Source of the DNA: Euborellia annulipes
Taxonomy: Eukaryota > Arthropoda > Insecta > Dermaptera > Anisolabididae
Length of the DNA stretch: 64,000 bases
Direction: 5' to 3'
Assembly: GCA_023213315.1 (NCBI GenBank)
Contig: JAKCPI010022111.1
Span: 61,073-125,072 of the forward strand
Shown here: in pieces, positions 12,919 through 26,890 of the stretch
Position numbering within the stretch: position 1 is the first letter of the stretch
Layout of the letters: every line of letters begins with the position of its first letter
The notes under the pieces: generated by a model
Told to the model about the DNA's origin: nothing
Seen by the model: only the letters and a program-made list of their open reading frames with translations
The model's database searches: none
Position numbers and translations under genes: made by a program

Positions 12919-14781
12919 AAAAAAGGGGGGGTATTTTTTTTGGGGGGGAGGGGGGGAAGGGAAAAGAGAAAAAATTTAAAAAATAATTAATAATAAAAAT
13001 AATAAATAAAAAAAAAAAAAAAAAAAAAAGAAAAGAGAAAAGGGATGGATAAGGGTAAGAAGAGGAGGGGGGGGGGGGGGGGGGGGGGGGGGCGGGGCGG
13101 AGGGACGCCGCGAGGCGCGGGGGGGGGGTATGATATATATATAAATTAATGTTTTTGAATGAAAGGCGGCCCACGGAACAAAAACAGCAAATTTAAGCTA
13201 AAATGTCTAATTTTATTTTAAATTTATTTCTCTAAAGATATGATTAAAATATTGTTTCTAATTTTTTCTTAAAAAAATTTTTCTTTTCTCCCAAGTATGT
13301 TGTTTGTCTATTATCGCTCGCATTCAGTCTATTTGTCACCCCCTCCCCCGTTGCAATTTTAATATTAATTAATAATTTCTTGATTGAAAAATTAAAAACA
13401 AAAATTGATTTTTTAACCTGATAAACGCCTGGCTCATCTGGCCATAATGTGAGAATATCATTTGGAACACATATCCCTCCAAGGAATATCGTTTTTGTCG
13501 AACACGGGCAAAAGGAGTCTTCTTTTATAAGTGAAGTTCCTGGCAAAATGTCTTCAGAAGGGCAGGCGACACACATATCACCCTGGGGTCGAGTTCCATT
13601 CACGCATGTTAAACAAACTTGTCGCGGAATGATGGTTCCATTTATTTCTTGATTAACTAAAAAATAAAAATTGTCTATAGGCCTGCCTAAATACAGGTTA
13701 TAAAAAAATTAATGATTCACAAATTTGATAAAAAAGTCTATGTTCACCCAAAATAAAAACATTAACTTATAATTCACCCTTTCGAAGGGGATGACAAGTA
13801 TTTTTACTTCCTCTTACCTCTATATATGTTAATATATAGAGAGAGAAAGTATTGAATTCATGTCAAAAATCGGATGTAGACATTTTGATGGATATACAAA
13901 ATTCGCTCTGATTTTGTTTAAAATTCAATAAATCAATTATTTTTTAGATGCTCTTTCAAATGTATATTCTCATTTTGCTCTCAAAATTGTTTGAAGCACA
14001 CTTTACTCTTGTACTTCATTGGAAAGATAGGAGAAATGATTGCCATGGTAACAAAATATAAATATTTTCCCATGTTTATAATTTTACATCTTGAATTCTA
14101 AAATATCGGCGGAACCTAAATATATAAAAAAATGCTGTGACAAGCACAGAACACAACTTTCGATTACCGAAGGTAAGAGAAAGTTGTGTGCTGTGCGTCC
14201 ATCCAGATTTTTATAAATTTTGCTACATTGTTTTGCATTTCTATTATTTCTTCATGCGTCTTTTAAGGTGATCATAGACTTTAAACCCTCTCTCAAAAAA
14301 ATGAAATAATAATAATCCGCTTTATTTACATGATATTTCCTTGTCTGAACAAGATATGCAAGTTCCATTTTCTATTTTGCATTCGATGCATTCGCGTTGA
14401 TCTTTAGAAGGAATTTGATTATTTTCACATGCAATACATTCTGGCAATCCATCTGGTCCTAACAATGTTTTTATTTTACTTTTGCTATCACAAACACATG
14501 TAGTTTCTGAAATATTATATTTATTTATTTAACTTCAGGGGGTTAAAATAATATGTTAACTTACTATCAGGCGAAGCAATTAAATGTTTAGTACTATTAC
14601 ATGGGGCACATTTAAATAAGTGAAAATTAAAATATTCATTTTGATTACATTGTTCGGATTCTATATAAACTAATTCTTCAAAACCTTGACATAATATATT
14701 AATCTTAATTAAAAGAATAAAAACGAACATAAACCAACTCATTGGGATAGAATTATAATTAGTTGAATATTTAGTTTCCAT
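6433..14781 (-). CDS. TMEM67: meckelin (TMEM67), 16 exons
   Basis: Meckelin is a multipass membrane protein of the ciliary transition zone (MKS module). Minus-strand exons in order: 14781-14565, 14506-14330, 13656-13418, 11886-11812, 11737-11459, 11398-11114, 10287-10160, 9805-9646, 9515-9225, 8939-8775, 8703-8521, 8238-8123, 7973-7655, 6891-6789, 6719-6577, 6513-6433. Phases agree throughout and give 986 residues, close to the 995 of human. A hydrophobic signal follows MSWF (possible alternative start at 14742), then a Cys-rich region to about residue 211. Diagnostic blocks are DWERP, VWRTYLVGNEW, LVDLCSLANIS, YYIHGRSAHG, RGLVPG, LTDLDYEVREKRFLE and C-terminal AKKTLIDPRFL. Transmembrane segments lie in exons 9, 11, 12 and 15. 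One intron (10159-9806) uses a GC donor. Codons are intact, so the gene is probably functional. Confidence 0.95.
7127..7175 (+). ncRNA. decayed hammerhead motif in TMEM67 intron
   Basis: The order stem I GGCC, CTGAAAA, stem II GGTCC...GGACC-like, GAAACGTC, stem I GGTC is preserved. The core has A where CUGANGA requires G, so it is expected to be inactive. Confidence 0.4.
7278..7508 (+). other. unassigned 77-codon open stretch in TMEM67 intron, antisense
   Basis: The frame reads like protein rather than AT-rich noise (QLNPYYVCTTAQF, FKIDFLVSLVP, ESCEHNLIQISQKFGFFSY) and ends at a possible donor CTA|GTAAGT. I do not recognise a family. It could be one exon of a nested gene, a retro-fragment, or chance. 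Confidence 0.25.
8287..8485. mobile_element. fold-back element with hammerhead-like core
   Basis: Arms CAGCCAGGTAATCAGTCTCCACGA-like (about 8327-8350) and its inverse (about 8444-8468) face each other. The minus strand between 8405 and 8350 carries CTGAGGATGGC...GGAAAC, a partial hammerhead core. It sits in the TMEM67 intron between the exons at 8703-8521 and 8238-8123. Confidence 0.5.
9516..9645. mobile_element. TMEM67 intron largely made of a Helentron-like terminus
   Basis: The stretch about 9582-9645 matches the 5' terminus of the Helentron-like repeat (TACTTTCTCTTACC, TATATATGTTAATATATA, GAGAAAGTATTGGATTCATG). The match runs to within two bases of the exon, so the donor GTACATG is practically inside the repeat. 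Confidence 0.65.
9941..9983 (-). ncRNA. hammerhead ribozyme motif, best-formed copy
   Basis: On the minus strand: stem I CAGA, core CTGATGA (exact), stem II AGGAC-AAAC-GTCCT perfectly paired, GAAA, palindromic stem III ACTAGT, cleavage-type GTT, closing stem I TCTG. An inverted, decayed partner sits on the plus strand at about 10003-10043 (CTGATTA core). Lies in a TMEM67 intron. Confidence 0.7.
10330..11056. mobile_element. non-autonomous hAT element in TMEM67 intron
   Basis: Ends are TAGGGTTGGTGGA and inverse TCTACCAACCCTA. The flanking 8-mers ATTCATAG / ATTCATCT match at six positions. A SINE is nested at 10706-10929. Related internal sequence recurs inverted at about 31150-31420 and near 36110. 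No intact transposase. Confidence 0.65.
10706..10929 (+). mobile_element. SINE type 2, nested in the hAT element
   Basis: Same family as 17593-17807: shared block GCCCACATCTTGTGGGTACG, then GCGACCACGAGCTGCCC, ending in a GAA-repeat tail. It is flanked by ACTATTAATTTTGGCC / ACTATTGATTTTGGCC, a 16-base target duplication with one mismatch. Open frames across it are incidental. Confidence 0.8.
12034..12418. mobile_element. mariner-like MITE, second copy, interrupted by a SINE
   Basis: Ends CAGTGAGGGACAATATTAA and its inverse are perfect and flanked by TA. The interior matches the copy at 4697-4906 except for a tRNA-derived insertion. Confidence 0.8.
12062..12230 (+). mobile_element. tRNA-derived SINE inside the mariner MITE
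   Basis: An A-box-like TGGCTAATCGG and B-box-like GGTTCAAATCC are about 60 bases apart. A poly-A tail follows, and AATATTT flanks both sides as a probable target duplication. The cloverleaf is not intact, so this is not a tRNA gene. Confidence 0.6.
12543..12583 (+). ncRNA. hammerhead ribozyme motif
   Basis: Stem I GGA, core CTGAGGA, stem II TGGA...TCC, GAAACGTC, closing TCC. The same family, with the shared words CTGAGGATGG and CCGAAACGTCTC, occurs on the minus strand at 49981-50025. Confidence 0.55.
12780..13140. repeat. homopolymer-rich tract, possible assembly artefact
   Basis: Long alternating runs of A, T and G (over 30 T near 12880; about 30 G near 13070) pass into a short GC-rich end. 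It matches no other repeat in the window. A degenerate read end or collapsed microsatellite is as likely as real sequence. Confidence 0.5.
13799..14215 (+). mobile_element. Helentron-like element, internally deleted
   Basis: Starts with TACTT(T/C)CTCTTACC and its paired AGAGAAAGTATT, lacks the TG-rich middle, and ends in the family's terminal stem-loop with CGATTACCGAAGGTAAGAG and GTGTGCTGTGCG. It lies in TMEM67 intron 2. Confidence 0.7.
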
Positions 14782-14859
14782 GGCAACCCATAAAATCAAC
14801 AAAAGCAGGAAGTTGAAATATTTAAATAAAACAACTAGATTGGAAGGATTCTATAACAT

Positions 14860-14865
14860 TTTATT
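14860..14865 (-). terminator. possible polyadenylation signal of UQCR10
   Basis: AATAAA on the minus strand, 84 bases past the UQCR10 stop and just before the TMEM67 start. It would separate the two tandem transcripts. Confidence 0.4.
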
Positions 14866-14948
14866 TCTAAAAAGAAATTTATAAATTAGTTTAAATTAAC
14901 AATCTAAATATTTTAAATAGTGATGATTTTTAAAATATAATATCTTCT

Positions 14949-15205
14949 TTAAAGGGGGCCGAGCTGATCTTTTAAGTCTTTATATAATTTCTGCAAAATA
15001 AGAAATTTGTAAATTATATATTAATCATATAAAATTAATATATAAAAATTATTATAAATTATATAATACTTACTCCTTTATTGATTGAGTCAAAAATGGA
15101 ATCAGAAAGAACATCAATGGTCCTTTCAAAAAAGAATGCACCAGCAATTACTGCTAATGACATTGTCGATGTTCTTCTAAAGATTAAATTATATAGGGCA
15201 CTCAT
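14949..15205 (-). CDS. UQCR10: cytochrome b-c1 complex subunit 9 (UQCR10/QCR9)
   Basis: Small subunit of respiratory complex III in the mitochondrial inner membrane, next to the Rieske protein. Two exons, 15205-15074 and 14990-14949, join in phase 0 and give 57 residues, near the 63 of human. The N-terminus MSALYNLIFRRTSTMSL and the membrane segment VIAGAFFFERTID match the family signature FRRTST...FFERAFD; the tail reads NKGKLYKDLKDQLGPL. It is tandem with TMEM67, whose start is 168 bases downstream, and divergent from RAB39. Neither exon is long enough to be noticed by length alone, so the call rests on family resemblance plus clean splice sites. Confidence 0.93.
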
Positions 15206-16731
15206 TTTATTTTTTGAGTTTTAAAATAATAAAATATTTAGTGATTGAATTGTTGAATTGTCAGGATTTCCTGCAGGATTTGGTCCAAAAGTGACCGAAT
15301 TTTCGAGAGTTTATTGACAAATTTTACGCACAAAAGTTCCTAAAATCTCCCTAAGAAAAATAATATCCGCGAATTTTGAATCGAACTTATTTTTACAACG
15401 CTTTTTATAAATAAATTTATTTGCATTGCTGAATTATAGATATAATATACGAGTGAAGATCATATTGTACTTTTTTCTACTTTTTAATTTTTAAAAGTAG
15501 ATTTATTTTTAAACATAAAAAAGATTGTTTCACGGCTTTTTAGAAAAGCCATCTCTCCCCCAAAAATCTCTCCTGCTGAGAAAAATTATTTAATGTCTTA
15601 TTTTGTATCTAAATTTAGTTGATCCTATATTGAATTCTCCTCTCTCCCTCTCGGAACCAAATTCTTTGGTTTGGGCCAAAGGCCAATAGAAGGGGGTTTA
15701 AAAATTTAATTATTCTTTTTCGGGTAGCCATCTAGTATTTACAAATTTACATATATAATTTGAAATAATTCCGTATCAATGGCTTGAGGTGTTTCACAGT
15801 CTTGTTCCTTGTGTACCCTAGCATGGGCGTACCTGGGGCAGCTGCCCCCCCCCCCTAGAAGCAAAAAAAAAAAAAATTAAATGTTTATAAAGGGATGAAA
15901 CGAAAGAAAAATTGGTGGATGGCGACGGGGAATGATTTTTTTTGTTAGGACTCGAGGGTTTTTAGGCCTTTAATTCGAAGGCTTTTCCCCTCTATATAAA
16001 AAATAGCTATGTCACAATCTGGACGACCATGATCTGCCCCCTGCCCCTCCCCTGGACGACCATGATCTGACCATGCCCCCCCCCCTAGATTTGATCCTGG
16101 GTACGCCCATGTACCCTAGAGCTGCTTACTTTTTTAAAATTTCCTTTAAGGTCTTTTTTGTCATCGAAGGCCATTTAGACCCTGTCTCTATTTATTTCAA
16201 TTGGATTAGTAGCCAATCCAATTATTTTTGTCGCATGAGACGGGATGCGAACCGACTACTCTCTTTATTTAACTACAGTTTTTTTTCTGTTCTCTTCGTT
16301 GGTCAGCAAACAGAAATTAATTTAAATTTTTCTTCTTAAAATCTAACATACATGTAGTTAAGGAAAAGTAAAAAGAAAAATGAATTTCAGATAAGAAAAA
16401 TCTTTTCTTGTCAGGATTATCTCTCCCTTTTTTCATCGGTGTATATATATACGGTCATGTGATCTAAAAATCACTATAAAGAAGTATCTTTCTTTTATAA
16501 AATTTTGAAACTGCCTCCAACTATCCAGCGACGCCCCGCCTTTCCTTGATACCATCCAATCGCTTCGCCAAAACGAAGCTTTAGGAAAAAATCCGACAAG
16601 CAAGTTTTCTGTCTTCACATCTATTTATCAGCTGATCTTATTATTTTCCTCCAGTTTACTCACAGAGTTTACTAATAACTCACTGACTCATTTTATGGTT
16701 ATGATTTCTTTGTATCATTTTGACATTCATA
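15206..16731. other. divergent UQCR10-RAB39 intergenic region
   Basis: It should contain both promoters. The only recognisable repeat is the MITE at 15822-16111. The stretch 16150-16250 resembles the tail of SINE type 1 (GAAGGCCATTTAGACC also occurs near 52288). No further gene seen. Confidence 0.5.
15822..16111. mobile_element. hAT-type MITE, family M1
   Basis: Ends CATGGGCGTAC...GTACGCCCATG are flanked by an exact 8-base duplication TACCCTAG (15814-15821 and 16112-16119). Confidence 0.88.
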
Positions 16732-20536
<3,805 letters not shown>

Positions 20537-20656
20537 AATATTTATCATGCCGCCCAATTCATATTTCAATTTGAAAAGAAACCAATTATGATTGATTTTT
20601 AAGCCACCGATTTTTTTCATTAAGATATGTATGATCTTGTCATTTATTATTGATAT

Positions 20657-21466
20657 CAGGGATGGGCAATCCTTTTGGATTTAAATCCGAAAATCCAATC
20701 CGCTCCAGAATTTTCGAATCTTGAACGAAATCTTTTTTCTGGGGAGGATATTGGATCTGGATCGTAATCATTTTTGCTCAACAGGGTTGAAGAGGAATGC
20801 AGCCAGGTAGGGAGCCTCTATTAAAATCAACAAACTCCTTTTTCGCAAAACGTTTCGGCCAATCTTATTATGCCATCTTCAGTTGCATAGGAGTTTTTTA
20901 GCAAATAGAGTTGTTAATGGTCTGTTCATAAGCCAGTATTATACAATAGCCTATGTATAAAGACCATTAACAACTCTATTTGCTAAAAAACTCCTATATA
21001 ACTGAAGATGGCATAATAAAATTAGCCAAAACGTTTTGCGAAAAAGGAGTTTGATTTAATAGAGGCTCCCTACTTGGCTTCATTCCTCTTCATCCCTGTT
21101 GTTCAATTCTACACAGCCATTTTCTACATTAATCATTTTTGCTCTCTGAATCGCTAATCCTTTTCGAAGGATTATCAATCCTGGATTTTTGCGATCCTTT
21201 TCAAAGGATTGTTACTCCTTTAAAATTTTTTATTTTTTTAATAAATATGTATAATCTTTTGATTTATCCAAGCGCCTAAAAATCAAGTCCGGATCGGATT
21301 TTCGGATCTAAACAGCGATCCTTTTTCTAAATCGGACCGCTCGAGTTTGTTGGATCGCTAATCCTATTGCTAGTGTCCTATTATTATTAGTGTATCGGTT
21401 CTTCCGAACTGCCCTGATCTGCGGATCGGATCACTAATCCTTTCTAAAGGATTTTGCCCATCCCTG
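20657..21466. mobile_element. non-autonomous hAT element with 8-bp duplication
   Basis: Ends CAGGGATGGGCAA and inverse TTGCCCATCCCTG are typical of hAT. Exact duplication ATTGATAT at 20649-20656 and 21467-21474. A hammerhead-bearing fold-back is nested at about 20785-21110. Interior has repeated GGATCGGAT/AATCC motifs, no transposase. Confidence 0.9.
20845..20886 (-). ncRNA. hammerhead ribozyme motif within nested fold-back
   Basis: Minus strand: stem I GCAA, CTGAAGA, stem II GGC...GCC, GAAACGTT, closing TTGC. The partner arm at about 21001-21040 on the plus strand has CTGAAGA but CAAAAC for CGAAAC, so only one arm keeps the full core. Confidence 0.6.
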
Positions 21467-22960
21467 ATTGATATGAGTATTCTTTTTTTTTTTTTTACTA
21501 ACCACTCATATTTTACCAATTTTTACTTTTTAAATTAATTTTATTATATAAGAATTGGATATTAAGTATTTTTTAAACATAGATCTCTCATTTTACTCGA
21601 AAAATAAAAGAAAATCATAATGATATAAAAAATTATATTAATATATAATAAAAGTGTGGCAAATTTTAAAATAAATTCTATTTTAGGTTTTAAGGGGGGG
21701 GGGGTAAATTAATGATATAATTTATTCTTGCAATTAATTTGGATGGGTTCTCATTTTATTTTAACTGTTACAATTAATAAACAACGAGCGAAAAATATTC
21801 AAAATTTAAAAAATCCAATATTAAAATTGGAATCATGATGAAAATGTATTGAATTTTTCTTTCCCTGAATGTTTTAATTTCAAAATTATTAAATAAAAAT
21901 CAAAATGCCAAAATTGATAGGCTATATGAAAATGAAAAATTTATTTTTCTATAAATTAACTATAACTATAATGAGCTTAAAAAGTTGCAAGAATTCGTTC
22001 GTTGAATTTAAAATTTACGAAAAACTTGATTTGTAATTAATGGTTCCCTAAGAGTGTATAAAGATGTATATACATTTTTAGAATGGTGAAAGACTGATAT
22101 TGAAAAGGTTACATACAAACATTGCTCTAATATATTTAAAAAAAAACCTTATATAGTTTATTTTTAAAAAAATAAGTTTTAAAAAGAACTATTCTTATGA
22201 AAAAATTTATAGTAAATTAATTTATTATGACAGGATATATAATATTTGGTGACAAATGAAAATATCTTTTTAATAAGATATAGTTGTTTTTAAAACGAAA
22301 TTTTATTTTATTATTACTGTATTAAAAAATTAAAACTAATATAATTACTTATTTTCTTTATTAACTTTCATAAATTACCTGATCTTTAAATGATTTTGTG
22401 GTTTTGGTTTTATGAATAATGAATTTTTTTTCAAATTTCTTCTATGCGTACAAAATGATTAAATTTTCTAGTCGAACTTAAGAATAGTTTTAAATAGATA
22501 CTAGAAAAAAAGTATACATCTTTAAAAATAGAAAAGTCTCAACAAATTGACTGATAATTATGGATCTGAGAAGTATTTTTAAATTAGAATTGTAAAGGAT
22601 ATAGATTTATTCATTTGAGAAGGCATAATACACGTGTATAATTTAAAAAGAAAAATCGATTATTTGCTTATCAAATTATATGACAGTAATTCAATTAATA
22701 TTTAATATCCAGTTCGTTGTTTGATGTATGAACAACTAATCTTTCGATATAACAACCATGTCGCAAGTTTTTTTTTCAAAGATCCAATTGCCTGTCTATT
22801 GCAGTATTCATAAGCGTAAACGAGCGCAAATAAATCTTTTTTTTTAATAACATTTCATAATAGAAATGGATCAAGTGAAGGCAAAAGTTGATTGGATTTT
22901 GAAAAACTAAGGGATGATCATATTCCTCGAGTTTAAAACTGTAAACGACTAAATATTATT

Positions 22961-23136
22961 CAGTGGCGCAACTTGAATTTGCTCCTGGCAAGTGGTTATG
23001 GATTTTTTTTAAGAAGGAAATTTTTTAAAGAAAAGACCTTAAAGTCATATCCTAGCCTTTAGGAGCCTCTAGAGATGATTTTCTCTCTTCTGCAGGGATA
23101 GAAACGTTAAACACTCCTCTCCTGGTTGCGCCACTG
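22961..23136. mobile_element. hAT-type MITE, family M4 (TIR CAGTGGCGCAAC)
   Basis: Ends CAGTGGCGCAACTTG and GGTTGCGCCACTG, flanked by TATTATT on both sides. Confidence 0.75.
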
Positions 23137-23186
23137 TATTATTAAATAATAAAAAATATATAGTGGAAGCAGTAAAAGTTATTTAT

Positions 23187-23734
23187 CAAACTTGGGTATG
23201 CTTCTTTTATAAAAAAAATTCGGATCTTCGGAATTTTTGGAACGAAGTTCTTTAATGCGGCTTACGCAGGGTGAATTGGGAGAAAATGTAACGTAACAAA
23301 AACGCGTTCCTAACAAAAATGCGTTCCCAGCGCCCGAGCGACGGCGGAGGAAGGCGAGATTAGCCGAAGTCTTGGCGAGGCCACGCCCACCTTCTTCTCG
23401 CGTGAGGAACTTCGTTCCTGCCGGGGACCCCACACGTTTGCTTTTTTAAAATAAATATTATACAATATTTAATGCGGAAAATTTTTTATTCAGGACTGGC
23501 GACTGCGTTGCAAACATTTACAGTTCCGATTTCGAACAAATCATCATCAGGTGAAATTACATATGGATTTAGCATGAAAACCAATCCACACATTATCATT
23601 TTATATAACTAATATAATGACGATAATGTTTTCATGTTAAATCCTTATGTATTATAGGCCTGATGATTGTTTGTGCAATATATATTTTAAAAAAATTCCA
23701 AAGATTCGAATACCTTCAAGCATACCCAAGTTTA
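23187..23734. mobile_element. fold-back element with GC-rich segment
   Basis: Inverted ends CAAACTTGGGTATGCTT (from 23188) and AAGCATACCCAAGTTT (to 23733). The minus strand near 23552-23520 has CTGATGATGATT...GAAATCGGAAC and the plus strand near 23659 has CCTGATGATTG, decayed relatives of the hammerhead core. A sharply GC-rich block lies at 23265-23430. Confidence 0.5.
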
Positions 23735-24344
23735 ATAAAAAATATTTTATGTCTACAAAAAGACAAAAATTAGCCTGTTATAAAAAATTTCTTTATTGAA
23801 AATATAAAACGATTCCTTTAAACGTGGAATTGTTTTAATTTATGCCATCGAAAAGTTTATATCTTGTTTAAAAAATTACGTAACAATACTAAATAGAATC
23901 TTTAACATTTTATAAATGAACAATTATAATGTTTCAAAATTAACTAATATATGAAAAAATTTAGATTAAAAAAATTGATAGATCATGTAAGTTAAATGGA
24001 TTGTTAAGAAATTTGAATATTATTAAATATTCAACATATTGTATGTTTTATTTTATTTAAGGTGCTCACTCAAATTCTCTAATTTTTTTTTTTTTTTATT
24101 AAAAGGTCTTTGGACAATTTAATGATATTAATTTATGGATTTAAGTATTTTTTTTTTCATTTTTTCAACACCAAATGTTAATACACCATTTTTATAGATT
24201 TTAATTGTTTTTAATTTAATCATTTATAAAATTAATAATATTCAATTTTAATTTAAAATTATATGTTGTATTTAATTTATTAAATAAAAGTGTAATATTT
24301 TAAGTTAATGTTATTTAAAGTTTTTTTAACAAATTAAAAAAATC

Positions 24345-24425
24345 TGGTGTGACTGGTCGCACAGCAGACAACTTTCTCTTCGATAATCGAAAGTTGTGTT
24401 CTGTGCTTGTCACACTGGATTTTTT
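24345..24425. repeat. terminal stem-loop of the Helentron-like family
   Basis: TCTGGTGTGACTGGTCGCAC...CGAAAGTTGTGTTCTGTGC...GTCACACTGGATTTT forms the family's 3' hairpin without the rest of the element. Confidence 0.6.
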
Positions 24426-24475
24426 TGTGTAGAGATATATTCAGTTTCCGCCGATATATTAGAATTTAAGATATT

Positions 24476-25036
24476 ATTATTTGAAATTCCTATCGGGATC
24501 CCCGGATATTTCCCCGAGGTGCTTTCGTGCACGAAGACACACACCTCAAACCCAACCGGCCTCTGGCCGCAGCCATCTACCGGCACTCCGTAAAGTTACA
24601 TTATTTCCTATCTCTAACTCCTCCTCCTGCTTTCGTCTCTAGCTAGTGAACTAATTCTTATTTCTGGTTCCAACCGGTTCCTTATACCCAACCTTGTTTA
24701 TGCTAGGGACTATATATGTGTGATCTGTCTGTGGCTATGGAGGATGTCCTAGTTTGAGGAGGGACTCCCTCAGCACCGACTCCTTTCGAAGAATGCATCA
24801 CTGAGAGGGAACCTTTTACGTCCCTTCTACAGGACGGGATGTCACAGCAACTCCCTCTCGTAGAGTTGCCTGGGGGCTATTGTGGTGAGATCCAATAATC
24901 CAATCCAGTGCCTGCTAGAGGATTTGTTTACACTAAATAAATATTTTTATTTTTAATGAAAAATCCCGCACTCCAAAGATTTGAACAGGGATCTTTGTAG
25001 AAGCCGACACCCTAGCTCACACCAGCGAGCCCCCTA
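24476..25036 (-). mobile_element. SINE type 3, about 550 bp, tRNA-derived head
   Basis: Near-identical to 58605-59163. On the minus strand the head GGGGGCTCGCTGGTG...GATCCCTGTTCAAATC has A- and B-box-like words, followed by a long unrelated body with GACATCCCGTCCTG and CCGGTTGGGTTTGAGG. Flanks carry AATTTAAGATAT / AATTCAAGATAT. Confidence 0.8.
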
Positions 25037-25074
25037 TAATTCAAGATATAAAATTTATAAAAATGGGTAAATAT

Positions 25075-25445
25075 TAATTTTTGTTACCATGGCAACCATT
25101 TCTCCTATCTGTCCTATGAAGTACAGGAGTAAACTGTGCTTCTGAAGATTTCAAGGTCAAAATGAGAATATACATTTTAAAGAGCATCTAAAAAATAATT
25201 GATTTATGAATTTTAAATAAAATCGTTGGAGCGAATTTTGAGATCAATTCATTCATGCTTTAAATTGAACCCAGACACACACAGACAGACCATGTCGCGA
25301 AAATCACTTTTGGATTCAGGGGACCTCAAAACGTGAAGATCCATCAAAACCTCGACATCGAATTTTTGACATGAATCCAATACTTTCTCTCTCTATATAT
25401 ATACGTATATTAACATATACATATAGGTAAGAGAAAGTAAAAATA
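25075..25445 (-). mobile_element. Helentron-like element, partial
   Basis: Reverse orientation: TTACCATGGCAACCATTTCTCC, AGATGCTC-like block, CACACACAGACAGACCATG, TTTGACATGAATCCAATACT, ending in GGTAAGAGAAAGTA. The 3' stem-loop side is missing. Confidence 0.7.
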
Positions 25446-26084
25446 GACTTTTAAATTTTAAACGAGTCAACAACAATAACGACGCCAGAGTGCTCTAGCG
25501 GCTAACCCTTGCACTGCTTGCAGTCCAACTATCTGCTCCTTCCCTCCTCTTGAGTTTGCTAGATCCCGCGTCGCGTCACACTTTGCTAATAAAGTATTCG
25601 TCGTTTGTACTCTTTAAAAATAGTGAAATATTAATAGTGAGTTGAATTTTTTAGTGTTAAATAGTGCCAAATATCAAAACGTCTCTCCTGGAGTGAATGC
25701 CATTCATTGTCTTCTCAGGTAAATAACATTAATCGCCTCTTTTATAAATAGCCAACCAACCAAGCTTCTCTCATCGTTCGACCATCTTTTGAAAAAAATT
25801 ATTAATTAATTTTTCTCAACCGATGAGTCAAAACGATTTACCTAAATATCCTTTTGATGCTTTTAATATCTAAAATTAATTTAATTGTTAATAAAAGATA
25901 AATTAAGGAATTATTTATTTGTTTCATATCATTATTTTATATTATTTCTCCGAATTTCACTATTACAGTCAAGACAAAAATGTTATAAAATGAAATGGCC
26001 ATTCGAATAGAAATATCAATTCAGCCGGAAGGGCTGTAATGCTAATAGAAAACTTTCATAATAATCGTTGAGGGAGACCAAAAT

Positions 26085-26390
26085 CCATTCCTTTGAATGA
26101 TGCAAAATTTATTTTGCGAGTGTTTTTTAATAGAATCAACAATTTATAACCTATCCGTGAAAAAAAAATTTCGAAATTTTTTCACAGGGTGTCGGGGGGC
26201 TAAATTAACTCCGATTGACGTAAAATTTGATTTGTGGGTATTTTTTAATATAATAAACAAAATGAGAACGTATACACAAAAAAAAATTTCAAAATCCCGC
26301 CCAAGACGGTCGGGGCGGGTAAATGAACTCCGAATGGGGTCAAATTTCATTTACGAGTGTTTTATAATATAATTTAAAAAATTAGAGGGT
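26085..26390. repeat. degenerate tandem repeat, about 120-bp unit, ~2.5 copies
   Basis: Each unit has (G/A)AACTCCGA-type start, AAAATTTnATTTnCGAGTGTTTTnTAATA and an A-run. Two short overlapping open frames on opposite strands are by-products. Confidence 0.55.
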
Positions 26391-26754
26391 ATATTAACAT
26401 ATACATGCTTGGAATCCGAACACGCGCCCCACGCGCCCCTTGGTATTGGGATCTATGGGAGAGGCGTGGCTTCACCTGGTGGCAAAAAATGAACTAGCCA
26501 TTGTAGGATTGAAGGGCTGAGCTGATACGCAAGTACTCGTGTTTTATGAGACAAAAAGTTTAATTAAAAATAAAAAATGGGTGTGACGGTACAGGAAATT
26601 TGTAGGTTTTCTTCTGCCACACTTACTAATAGAAATTTTATTTGTGGAGACAATATTATTGATCCTGGTCATGTTTTAAAGTGAGTAATAGTAATGACAG
26701 ACCAAATTCTTGCTTTCTGTTTACAAACAACAAGTTTACGAGAAGAATTTCATG

Positions 26755-26890
26755 CAGTGGCGTCATTGGGGGGGGAGGCATTTGCCCCCCCCCCCCCAAG
26801 GGCTCTGATTTTTATAAAATTTTATATTATTCAAAATAAAATGCTCCAAAATACATCTAGGAGTATACAAACTGTACAAATTTTATAATA
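26755..26890 (+). mobile_element. hAT-type MITE, family M2, 3'-truncated
   Basis: Begins CAGTGGCGTCATTGGG and follows the 27867 copy to ACTGTACAAA, then stops without the second end. Confidence 0.7.

Larger units (their letters stand above)
11887..13417. other. TMEM67 intron 3, filled with repeats
   Basis: It holds a fold-back whose arms (about 11940-12030 and 12430-12600) include a hammerhead motif, a mariner MITE with a SINE inside, and a homopolymer-rich tract at 12780-13140. No coding exon is seen. Confidence 0.6.

Noticed and set aside
23179..23433. 84-codon open frame in a GC-rich block
   Set aside because: It lies in a fold-back element with inverted ends, has no splice support and no recognisable domain.
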